From: Alitta virens
Lineage: Eukaryota > Annelida > Polychaeta > Phyllodocida > Nereididae
NCBI GenBank assembly: GCA_932294295.1
Contig: OW028575.1
Coordinates: forward strand, 13,768,058 to 13,832,057
Length of the DNA: 64,000 nucleotides
Direction: 5' to 3'
Shown here: in pieces, positions 51,101-57,612 of the stretch
Position numbering within the stretch: position 1 is the first letter of the stretch
Layout of the letters: the number at the start of each line of letters is the position of its first letter
Translations under genes and position numbers: made by a program
Notes under the pieces: generated by a model
Database searches by the model: none
Told to the model about the DNA's origin: nothing
The model's input: the letters and a program-made list of their open reading frames with translations, nothing else

Positions 51101-52964
51101 GTACTAACATATATGAAGCACGAGTCTGTAGCTCTTTTAGTTATTAAGTAATTGCAGTACTGGTAATTGCAATTTGAAATGTGTGTAAAATGTGACCGGT
51201 GACCTTGAGGAATGGGTCAAAGTCACCCATACTGGGTCAAAGTGTTTGTGTCACCCTAAGGTGCAATCTGACCAAGTTTGGTTGAGAACCAAAACAAATA
51301 AATTGGTGACAGAATATCAAATACAAAAGGTATTCAGTCATTGAGATGTGAACACCAAATATTCACTATGTAGTGTGAAAAAAATTATGTTTTGATGAGT
51401 TATTCTTTTTTTCCAGAGATGCGCAAATTTTCAAAGGTGAGGCTTGCAGGGGGAGACAGCCTGACTGGTCGCGTTGAGCTTCTGGTTAACAACACTTGGG
51501 GGCGTGTGTGTGCAGTGGATGACCCTAAGTTTGCTGAGGTAATTAGCCTACTTCAATTTTATAGAGATCAATGAATGGCGTTCTGTCCTGTCGAGAGATG
51601 GAGCTACGACCACACCGGTCTCGCAATTGTTTAATGACGTCATCAACAAAAGGTCAATCAGTGCATTTGATGACGTTATAGTTGGATGACGTCATTAAAC
51701 AATAGCAAGACCGGTGTGGTCGTAGCTCCATCTCTCGACAGGACAGAACGCCATTACGAAGTTAAAACCACAACAGACAGTAATTTGTTTTCAAAATTAG
51801 AAAAAATTAGGATCCCAATAAATGTCCACTTGTTTTTTTGCTCATGTTTTTAAGGTGTATATAATAAATATCATTTGAAGTTTTCAAAGTGTCTTATATA
51901 ATTCCAATAATAAATTTTGTCTTGTTTTACCATTTTGGCCAAAACCTCAATCTTTGCAGTCTACAGTTTCTGATTTAATTTTACAGGTAGTTTGTCGTGA
52001 ATTGGGAGTGGATTTTGGCATGAGGTTCAATGTGAAGTCAGACAGTAATGGAGATGGTTCGGTGGTTGCTCTGTCTGCAAGATGTCGTGGGTTCGAACGT
52101 TCACTCATGGACTGTGATATTGACTTCATAAACGACACTTCTTCCACTTGTGAGACCGAGGCTGCAGTGTCTTGCAGTGAGTTAGTTCCCAAGTGTAGTA
52201 ATTTCTTATTACTAAAATCATAAACTCTATTAAAAGGCTCCCATGCACCAATTTCTATATTTCTCTTACATATTACTCTTTACAGTAAGCCTATTTAATT
52301 CGTAATATGGAAAGTAATGGAATGTGCACATTCACTATTGTATATTAATTATCCGCTGTTACATCATTTACGTCCAAGCAAAATCCATGGCAACCTATAA
52401 GAGTAGCAAATAAATAAGTAGTACTAAAAAAGCCAAGAAAAATAAAGTTGTCTGAATGCTGAAGAACGTTTATGCTCTCTTGTCTGACATCTTGAAGCCG
52501 ACTGCTTCTTTTAGAGTATGATACAGCAAAATCACCAAAAACAAAAGCAACGACAGAAGATTTAATTGCACCTTATTTCAGATGTGTACTGTTCTGACAG
52601 TGCCAGGAACGAGTGCCCCGGAGAAGAACACCCAGTTTGTGGTTCAGATGGTGTCACCTGGAAGCCTAATGAGTGTGTTCACCGCAAGGGGGCATGCGTC
52701 AACGCCACCGAAGACTCTTTTCTCTATATTGTGAATGATAATCCCTGTAAGTGCTGCTATGCGTATTTTTATGGTAACATTGTGAACAAATGCCATAAAA
52801 GTGAAATAATACTTTGTTGCTAATAAAATATGATTCTTTTTATTTATTTCTCAGGCCCAAGTATGCTGGCATCATCATCAAGACAAATATCTTTCCAGCA
52901 ACTTCATGGATCTTTCATCATGATTTTATTGGCTGCTGTTGCAACCAGCATGGTTTTCCAGTGA
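30924..52964 (+). CDS. Mosaic vWA / EGF / SRCR / Kazal surface or secreted protein, complete, 26 coding exons, 1404 aa
   Basis: Exons: 30924-31172, 35862-36126, 36887-37180, 37318-37449, 37878-38012, 38113-38216, 39104-39311, 39752-39871, 40262-40353, 42063-42255, 42425-42519, 42992-43202, 43476-43583, 43687-43802, 44647-44821, 45197-45311, 45754-45953, 46144-46263, 48108-48296, 48798-48965, 49324-49542, 49806-49925, 51417-51538, 51987-52176, 52582-52746, 52855-52964. They sum to 4215 nt, all phases agree and the frame stays open to TGA. The start has A at -3 and a clear signal peptide. Domain order: N-terminal module, vWA, beta-module, EGF, two beta-modules, EGF, SRCR x2, EGF, SRCR, charged linker, EGF, SRCR, Kazal, hydrophobic C-terminal tail. 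Domain borders fall on phase-1 introns, typical of shuffled extracellular modules. Likely role: cell-surface or matrix recognition, with ligand binding by vWA and SRCR domains and protease inhibition by the Kazal domain. This is inferred from domains. I do not know a named orthologue. Donors at 40354, 43584 and 49926 are weak, and one is GC. Confidence 0.88.
31173..32169. other. Mosaic gene intron 1, 5' part
   Basis: AT-rich. Three similar short strings (about 31215-31290, 31430-31500, 31560-31690: AATTCAGAC.., TTGGCAGTAATTAAT) suggest a degenerate local repeat. No ORF of interest. Confidence 0.4.
32170..33679 (-). mobile_element. Decayed LINE (non-LTR retrotransposon), minus strand, 3' part
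   Basis: On the minus strand an RT end reads [31 protein letters not shown], then [20 protein letters not shown] and [11 protein letters not shown] 206-residue C-terminal frame follows (33167-32547), with [10 protein letters not shown] typical of post-RT regions of jockey/CR1-like LINEs. An AT-rich 3' end lies at about 32170-32546. It is broken by frameshifts and truncated at its 5' end. The element continues beyond the hAT insertion at 33680. Confidence 0.8.
33680..34023. mobile_element. 344-bp hAT-type MITE inserted in the LINE
   Basis: TAGTGGTGGGA at the left end and its complement TCCCACCACTA at the right end. The element is flanked on both sides by the 8-base duplication GAGTTAAT (33672-33679 and 34024-34031), the target-site length of hAT transposases. 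No transposase is encoded, although a 61-residue chance frame lies inside. Confidence 0.9.
34024..34090 (-). mobile_element. LINE continuation beyond the hAT insertion
   Basis: On the minus strand [17 protein letters not shown] is the sequence expected just after the RT catalytic YADD box. The box itself appears deleted or eroded. It joins to the part at 33671 when the hAT element is removed. Confidence 0.6.
34091..34918. other. Mosaic gene intron 1, middle part
   Basis: AT-rich with a poly-T run near 34598-34612. Nothing recognised. Confidence 0.4.
34919..35004. repeat. (GA)n microsatellite, about 43 units
   Basis: An uninterrupted GA run of about 86 bases in intron 1. A minus-strand serine/leucine frame over it is an artefact of the repeat. 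Confidence 0.95.
36243..36336. mobile_element. MITE family B copy in intron 2
   Basis: Left CCCAGACGGCATTCCAAGTC and right TATTTGGAATGCTATCTGGG are inverted repeats. The right end is tandemly doubled (TATTTGGAATGCTATC occurs twice). A solitary left end lies at 36777-36800. Confidence 0.7.
36887..38012 (+). CDS. Mosaic gene exons 3-5: von Willebrand factor A domain (aa 172-358)
   Basis: Starts with [12 protein letters not shown], which gives the MIDAS DxSxS at residues 186-190. The MIDAS Thr is T257 in GGTST and the MIDAS Asp is D287 in VVTDGQS, so metal-dependent ligand binding should be intact. The VFAIG/VGSN strand, NDFSEF and the closing EACE match the C-terminal half of collagen- and matrilin-type vWA domains. 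Exon 5 ends in a GC donor (38013-38014). Confidence 0.92.
37640..37760. repeat. Degenerate MITE family B copy in intron 4
   Basis: GGGTAACATGCTAAATCG at the left, GATGTTGAAACAATGTTG inside and CTGATTTGGAATG at the right resemble family B, but the ends are eroded. Confidence 0.45.
38113..39311 (+). CDS. Mosaic gene exons 6-7: beta-module 1 (aa 359-462)
   Basis: Two-exon module. The first half ends in NNQATVK at a phase-0 intron. The second half begins [14 protein letters not shown] and ends [10 protein letters not shown] at a phase-1 donor. Modules 2 and 3 share this pattern. It resembles PPC-type (pre-peptidase C-terminal) beta-sandwich domains in the VK...DRGxVxxLxS pattern; the family assignment is tentative. 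A (TGATA)n repeat lies in its intron, close before exon 7. Confidence 0.7.
38880..39048. repeat. TGATA/TATGATC microsatellite in intron 6
   Basis: About 165 bases of GATAT/GATATAT/GATCTGATC units, ending about 55 bases before the exon 7 acceptor. The minus-strand ORF over it is a translation of the repeat. Confidence 0.85.
39752..39871 (+). CDS. Mosaic gene exon 8: EGF-like domain 1
   Basis: Single exon with phase-1 borders. Six cysteines in EGF order: [16 protein letters not shown], then GYTGDLC. No calcium-binding D/N-x-D/N-E signature. Confidence 0.9.
39903..40090 (+). repeat. tRNA-derived SINE, family 2
   Basis: tRNA-like head with A-box CAGCTCAGTGGTAGCGC (39912-39928) and B-box GGGTTCAATTCC (39951-39962). 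The body contains ATCTCATTGCCATGGTCC and the end GGACGTAAAGCCC. It lies in sense orientation in intron 8. A minus-strand copy is at 13510-13675. Confidence 0.75.
40160..40215. repeat. MITE family A end fragment
   Basis: GTTGTCCTCTGGAGTACAGTTTCCAAG matches the right arm of the family A copies. The left arm is missing. Confidence 0.45.
40262..42255 (+). CDS. Mosaic gene exons 9-10: beta-module 2
   Basis: Exon 9 ends GNNGFTVK (phase 0), parallel to modules 1 and 3. Exon 10 begins [12 protein letters not shown] and ends with a phase-1 donor. This copy has several extra cysteines and is the most divergent of the three. Its intron holds a decayed LINE and a C16 run just before the exon 10 acceptor. 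Confidence 0.7.
40740..41560 (+). mobile_element. Decayed non-LTR retrotransposon (LINE) reverse-transcriptase 3' fragment
   Basis: Plus-strand frames, broken by stops and shifts, read [20 protein letters not shown], then a LCWGY segment and [12 protein letters not shown]. These are characteristic of the thumb and post-RT region of jockey/CR1-like LINEs. It lies in intron 9 in sense orientation. Boundaries are approximate and no intact ORF remains. Confidence 0.7.
42425..43202 (+). CDS. Mosaic gene exons 11-12: beta-module 3
   Basis: Exon 11 ends SVGATVK (phase 0). Exon 12 begins [17 protein letters not shown] and ends VDVTVQAG (phase 1), the closest of the three to a PPC-like beta-sandwich. 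N-glycosylation sequon NAT. Confidence 0.75.
43476..43583 (+). CDS. Mosaic gene exon 13: EGF-like domain 2
   Basis: Classic EGF pattern: [28 protein letters not shown]. Six cysteines. Phase-1 borders with a weak GT donor (GTTGGT). Confidence 0.9.
43687..44821 (+). CDS. Mosaic gene exons 14-15: SRCR domain 1
   Basis: [20 protein letters not shown] then [11 protein letters not shown]. Six cysteines and a split over two exons with an internal phase-0 intron, as in group A SRCR domains (six Cys, two exons). Ligand-binding module of scavenger and immune receptors. A MITE-free intron holds a SINE at 44160-44440. Confidence 0.9.
44160..44440 (+). repeat. tRNA-derived SINE, family 1
   Basis: B-box-like GGGTTCAATCCCC near 44171, then GAGAGATTAAATTGGAGGTGCC and GTGTCTATGCTGAGGCAA. 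The same body is found complemented at 5945-6120. The tail (CTCATCATTA...GCAGCTGGTGATATAAGC) is shared with fragments at 25040-25130 and 59115-59220. It lies in intron 14. Confidence 0.65.
44882..45005. mobile_element. MITE family A copy in intron 15
   Basis: Left GACTCGGAAACTAAACCCAAG and right TTGTAGTTTTCTTCCAAGTC are imperfect inverted arms. The centre has CCTTGGCCAATGGGAGTTCTGG. Confidence 0.75.
45197..45953 (+). CDS. Mosaic gene exons 16-17: SRCR domain 2
   Basis: The most canonical SRCR copy: [48 protein letters not shown] and [11 protein letters not shown]. Six cysteines. The internal intron is phase 2 (inside the AGA codon), unlike the phase-0 introns of SRCR 1 and 4. Confidence 0.95.
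46144..46263 (+). CDS. Mosaic gene exon 18: EGF-like domain 3
   Basis: [14 protein letters not shown] and [14 protein letters not shown]. Six cysteines. Phase-1 borders. Confidence 0.9.
47290..48020 (-). other. Unrecognised decayed minus-strand coding remnant in intron 18
   Basis: Two minus-strand frames (48020-47826, 64 codons; 47575-47306, 89 codons) read like protein: [20 protein letters not shown] and [20 protein letters not shown]. They are separated by stop-rich sequence. The first directly abuts a family A MITE right arm (47994-48066). I do not recognise the protein. It may be a mobile-element or retro-copied gene remnant carried with the MITE. Confidence 0.35.
47994..48066. repeat. 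MITE family A right-arm fragment
   Basis: CCCTGGCCAACGGGAGTTCTG and GACATCCTCTG...TTTCCAAGTCTATGAAAT match the right half of the copy at 44882-45005. It ends about 40 bases before the exon 19 acceptor. Confidence 0.6.
48108..48965 (+). CDS. Mosaic gene exons 19-20: divergent SRCR domain 3
   Basis: [30 protein letters not shown], then [13 protein letters not shown] and VRCG. Six cysteines at SRCR positions, but the first-half WG motif (GTWGTIC) is lost and an NRTVTQNST insert with two N-glycosylation sequons is present. The internal intron is phase 1. Confidence 0.8.
49324..49542 (+). CDS. Mosaic gene exon 21: charged linker
   Basis: 73 codons without cysteine, between SRCR 3 and EGF 4. Contains a Lys/Glu-rich stretch ([19 protein letters not shown]) likely to be helical, followed by a QHQPEV/DVKPV segment. 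No domain recognised. Phase-1 borders fit the other modules. Confidence 0.75.
49806..49925 (+). CDS. Mosaic gene exon 22: EGF-like domain 4
   Basis: [13 protein letters not shown] and [14 protein letters not shown]. Six cysteines. The donor CAAG/GTTAAA is weak, but the next exon joins in phase 1. Confidence 0.85.
50010..50166. mobile_element. 157-bp MITE with CAGGGCCG ends in intron 22
   Basis: Left CAGGGCCGTAGCCAG and the complement of the right end (CAGGGCCGAAGCCAGA) are near-identical inverted repeats. The CAGGG start recalls hAT elements, but no clear target duplication is visible. Confidence 0.6.
50330..51360. repeat. Repeat-like intron block with recurrent GACCTTGA/GGTCAAA strings
   Basis: GACCTTGA or its relatives occur near 50384, 50620, 50760, 51027 and 51200, and GGGTCAAAG twice at 51225-51245. 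The spacing and phrase-like recurrence look like an old interspersed element, not coding sequence. There is no ORF of note over about 1 kb. Confidence 0.4.
51417..52176 (+). CDS. Mosaic gene exons 23-24: SRCR domain 4
   Basis: [24 protein letters not shown], then [25 protein letters not shown] and EAAVSC. Six cysteines. Internal phase-0 intron, which contains the large palindrome at 51574-51755. Confidence 0.92.
51574..51755. mobile_element. 182-bp near-perfect palindromic MITE
   Basis: The 71-base arms starting AATGGCGTTCTGTCCTGTCG are inverted copies differing at only two positions, around a loop of about 40 bases. Each arm contains a full CRE palindrome (TGACGTCA). The high arm identity suggests recent insertion or gene-conversion maintenance. 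It lies in the intron that splits SRCR domain 4. No coding capacity. Confidence 0.85.
52582..52964 (+). CDS. Mosaic gene exons 25-26: Kazal domain and C-terminal anchor signal
   Basis: The Kazal-type inhibitor module has six cysteines: [32 protein letters not shown] and a closing NPC. The reactive-site region after the second Cys (PGEE) suggests an acidic P1 neighbourhood. The last exon reads [10 protein letters not shown], then a hydrophobic end ([16 protein letters not shown]) with no cytoplasmic tail. That fits a GPI-attachment signal with SSS as candidate omega sites. Confidence 0.85.
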
Positions 52965-53227
52965 CACTGTCTTATTAACATATATATCAATGTGAACACT
53001 TGTGAAAGACTCCAATATGCTAACTTGTAATCATATCCATAACTATTTACGTACTTTGTAATAATTATTTTCTTTATAATACACGTACTTAATGCTAAAT
53101 ATTATATGGTTGCTGTTGCACAATCTCTTATCTCATTTTTAGCAAATTTCTAACAAGGCTGTTATAGCTAACATGTCTGTGCAGATGGTTTATTTCGTAT
53201 TAACACGGTTAAGCTCATACCCCATTA

Positions 53228-53233
53228 AATAAA
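53228..53233 (+). terminator. Polyadenylation signal of the mosaic gene
   Basis: AATAAA about 265 bases after the stop codon, the first canonical signal downstream. The cleavage site is expected shortly after. Confidence 0.5.
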
Positions 53234-53590
53234 GATTTTGGGCCTTACAATGACCAGAGATACGAGACAGCAACATTGATAACCGACTGCTTCTTATGAC
53301 AAGCAGACGATGCCAAAGTATTGTGAATTGTCTACTTTGAATTGAAGCGTGATAAAAAATTAAACCAAGTTTGTGTTTGTTTTGAATTTGGATATTTGGT
53401 ACTACACACATGGTTCAATTATCTCTCTGAAAGTTTTGGGGTTTCATGATGGTAAGTGCATTAGTCCGCCATATGAAATTAATACCAGTTTGAGAAAATT
53501 TTCCAAGACAGAAAGATGACATATCAAGACAGGAAGGAAGTTCGTACAAAATAACAGAAAATGACTAATAAAAATAGGCTGCGCTGCAGC

Positions 53591-54463
53591 TAAACCCTCA
53601 GCGAATTACACATATGTGTTCGTCCAACAGGCAGGAGCCGCAGGCATAACACTTTCATTTCCAGAGCAGAACTCTTAACACACACTTTCGTTTCTAGCTG
53701 AACTCTAACACTAATGCAGTTACCCTAATGAAATGTTATACAGTAACACCCTACATGGCCTAGTGGTGCCTTGTGATAGCCACGTTGACATATATTGGCT
53801 ATGTTTTACAAAAATATTATTTCTTGAGTGTTTATATAGTGCGTGAGATGAACCCAAATAATTGCCACTTGGCCTACATAGCCTGTTATGCAATGCTAAT
53901 TAGAGTCCAAGATGTCCTATTTTGTAACTCTTGAATTTCTTCATTTGTTCATTATATTCTGTCATACAAGTGAGCATAAAAAGTATTCTCCATTCTTTTC
54001 TTGCCATTTAATGGTTCTTTTTTAAAGATGTTATGCACAATACGGAGTATTGAGTCTAGAAATATCAACACAATAGCATGTTCCCTTAACTAATCTACAA
54101 CTAAGATTATCATTTATATATGTCCAAAATAGTCATATATGGGCTATGGCAATGATCCCAAGGAATATATATCAAATTCAGCAATAATGTTATGCCACAT
54201 AAAGATTTTGGCTATAATTTCATAACCTTCAAGGTTTTTAATTACTTTTATTTAAATAAAAAAGTCTAAATCAAATAAATACAAAATCTTAAAGGTTTAT
54301 TTCGTATGGAATGATACTCAAAACACCCATTTTAATGCCTTTATAAGTCAAAATATTTTTTGCTCGCTGTTTGCCCTCCCGCTCTCCCGCCCGACCGTCT
54401 GCCCGTCGGACGGACATTGATGATAACAAAAACCCTTTTCGAACTTCGTTTGCTGAGGGTTAA
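53591..54463. mobile_element. Family C DNA element, about 870 bp
   Basis: Inverted ends: left TAAACCCTCAGCGAA (53591-53605), right TTTGCTGAGGGTTAAA. It is preceded by AAAAATAGGCTGCGCTGCAGC, which also precedes the copy at 26608. The interior shares GGCCTAGTGGTGCC, AATTAGAGTCCAAGATGTCC and GTAACTCTTGAATTTC with 27540-27860. Non-autonomous; no ORF. Confidence 0.7.
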
Positions 54464-57430
54464 ATATAGATCTATGCTTCACCTTCTGTTCAAACTGTGT
54501 TTTCAAAACATGTTGAAGGCTTAAAACGTGAAATTTAATTTAGGCCTATTATCAATATTTAACTTCTCTTTTTGATCAAGATGCATACCAGTCGTAGGTC
54601 TTAGACACCTCCGATCATTTTGCAAATTTGTCCTTACAAAGACGGTCTTTGTGACCCTAAGGAATCCCACTTAATTAAGCAGAGCGATAGCAGCGACACC
54701 GCTACCACCTAATCTTGCGACCGCAACTATAGAATGTACATGTCCGATTGCGGTTCTTTTCTGGTAGTCCAAAGATATGTGTTATGAAGAAGTCATTTTA
54801 TATGTCGTGGGTCTATACGAATTACCTAGATATTCAAGAATCATTGACACACTTGAAGTTAGCATTTCAAACGTCAGGCTAGTTGGATCGAAAATGGTAA
54901 CCGCTGTTGTGTTAATTTATGCAGAGATTGACCCCTGTAAAACCCTGTTGTTCCTAGAAGGTTTAACAAAATTTTGCCTCTGATCTTCATACTCTTCGGG
55001 ATTTCCGCGAGTCCAACAACTGGGTAGATCAAATAATAAATTATCCACGTTACAGGGCGGTAAAAACAGCCTTAGCAAACAGCCCGGGTTAATCCAAGAT
55101 CAAATATGGCCCCGTGCTGGCTTACTGGAGGTGGGGCTGGCTCAATGATATTGGCAAATTATCTGGTTGAGAAGGGGAGGGGGAAGATATAAAGAATTGC
55201 AAGCAAAGTAATATTGTCACAATACCAAAGTTGGTACCATAAAAACATTGGAGATATATTTCAAAAAATATTCACAAAATTTTTGCCAGAATACTTTTAC
55301 AAAAACATTCATTATTTTAGAACACACTCCAAAACTAACAATATTTGAGATAATATTCAACACTAAGGATTACCAAAATGTCTATATAAATAGATTATCA
55401 TTATTACATTGTGTAAATATTGCAGAACATAACTCTAAAATGTGGACCTAGAAAAACATGCAGAATGCATTGCAGATGATATTGCCCAAAAAATAATAAT
55501 TCCCCCGACATGTGAGGACAAGCCATGTTGTCAGTGTGTTGTGTTTTGCATGGTAACGATAATCAATCAATTCCAAACTGGAATCGTGATATTTTCTGTG
55601 AAATTAAAATAACTTCCAAGTCATCTGCAGTGTTATGAATTATCTTATACTGGAATTTCTCCAAAACATTGGGCCATGCCCCCCCCCCCTTTAGCTGCAT
55701 GGATAAAAAAAACGCAAGAGAAAGTTAAAGGCCGTGAGAGGCTCAGACGATAGTCCACGAAATGCTATTTAGTAGTTAGATCTGAATTTTACCAACATAT
55801 TGAGGGCACAAAAATACCAATATGTCATATGTTAGGATATTTGCGGGCACATGCAGCACCTGCCCATTGCCGCCTGTCATTAAAAATCGCCCTTCCCCTG
55901 TAAAATTCAAATTGCAGGGATATAAGTCAACATGAATCCGCCCTCCTCCCATCTTCCTCAAACAAGGCATCTGTAGGAAGATGACCTCCCCTCCTTGATA
56001 TAATGTTATGTTGTTCATTTTGTGCTACCTTCCTTACTGAATACATTTTTTTAGGCATAGTGCCTGTCGAATTGGGTAAAACTCCTTTAAACTGTATATT
56101 TTATGGTTTATCACATTCTAGCCCTTTCTGGACCAGTAAAAGCTAGAAAATAACTGGTCAGGTTATCTGTATGGAATTTCATGTGATAAATCAGACAGTG
56201 GAATAATTGTATTCTTGTTCTGGAAGCTTATTCCTTGGATTCATAGCAGAACTGATCGGTTATAAAATGTGATGTTCTCTGTAACCACAGAACTCTGGGT
56301 CTGTAACCACGTTCAATTGAAGTTCAGCAATATGCTTCCAGTTGAGGCTGTGGGGCTCGACACCCTACAGTTTGTGACCCACCTGTTCCTGCCCTAACAA
56401 GCACCAGCAATGATACCTGTCAAGATTTGGCAAATGTTTAGCTTATAGAAGTAGATCAAAAAATATAAAGCACGTGAATGTTTATTATGTGTTATATGTA
56501 ACAATATAGATTTAATAACTGTCACTCTATTTTGAATCTAAAATGAATGTCTTCTTGGTAACCTTGAGGGGTATCACAGAAAGTTAGTCAACTGCACTAC
56601 AGTATTTGCTCTGTCTACTTTACCTGTAATTTGATGAACCACTTCCAATATAAATTAATTCTACTTTTTTTTTTCAATTGGAGTCACATATTATAAATGC
56701 AATTGACACCTTGGTTTACACAATACACGGAGATTTCAATTAACTCCCTTATAACCCAGTTCTGATTGAACTGGTCTGTCAATTGCAATTCACCAGTTGG
56801 ACAGGTGCTAATGTCAAGCTGTGTGGGGAAAGACTCTCACTTTAGTGATTTACATTTTCTGACCAGTATAGATCACTGTTGGACACAAGTTTATGTAGAA
56901 AAATGTCTATTGATTATGGAAAAACAGGTTATTCTGGAAAGCAGAGAATTCTTATTTTTGCAGTAAATTTTAAAAAGTTGCCCAGGGGTGCATGCCCCCG
57001 GACCCTTACCAAATTCCTAGATACACGCCTCCTCACAAACACTTCCTCTCCCTACAGTGCTCAGTGAATTAATTACTGCGGTCACACATAAAAAAGTTAT
57101 AAGCTGGCAAAGAACTTGGGTTAAATTTACCAGGTGCTCCCAGAAGAAAGTAACGTTCCCTGTGAAAACATCAACACATATATTTGTAATTGGTTTCCTG
57201 GGACTAAGTGTAATAGTTTGACATTGTGTCAGCCTATTTTTTTTTTAATAGTTTATGATCATATAAGAGATATTGTTTATGTCAAAAGTGGGATTTCCAG
57301 GAAAAGTGTCAAGCGAGAGAGACCGTCACAGAGAAATAAAAAAATATAAATCAGATTTTGCCCCCCTTCCCCCCCTAAAAGACTTTGCCAGATGACCTGG
57401 CTGACTAGGAAGTAACAAAAGGGGGCGTGA
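54464..57430. other. Intergenic stretch between the mosaic gene and the opsin gene
   Basis: Short frames on both strands with no domain content, and a C-run at 55680-55690. No RNA gene or complete element recognised. Confidence 0.4.
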
Positions 57431-57440
57431 TAGTGACACA

Positions 57441-57525
57441 ACGTCATAATCCAGGGATTATCAGTGGCTGACTCTCCCTTGCTCTCCTATATAAGGGCAA
57501 TGACGCTGAGGACGGCCGTCGTGCG
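57441..57525 (+). promoter_or_regulatory. Opsin core promoter: inverted TAATCC pair plus TATA box
   Basis: TATATAAG at 57488-57495 is a strong TATA box. Upstream, TAATCC (57447-57452) and GGATTA (57455-57460) form an inverted pair of K50-type (Otx/Crx/otd) homeodomain sites separated by two bases. ACGTCA at 57441-57446 adds a partial CRE. Transcription would start near 57518-57525. The arrangement, a paired-type homeodomain site a few tens of bases upstream of TATA, is typical of photoreceptor rhodopsin promoters. Confidence 0.65.
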
Positions 57526-57612
57526 CCTCCAGCTGGACGATCACGTGCCGCCGCACTCACCCCCAGGTCGAAGAGAAGGTCCCGTCCTAGCGCTGTCATC
57601 AGCTTGCTTAAG
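57520..57612 (+). other. Probable non-coding exon 1 of the opsin gene
   Basis: A GC-richer segment follows the TATA box and ends in the donor CTTAAG/GTAAAATA at 57612. No ATG starts a usable frame. It would splice to the acceptor ATTACAG at 59687, 33 bases before the opsin start codon. The start of the exon is estimated from the TATA position. Confidence 0.6.
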
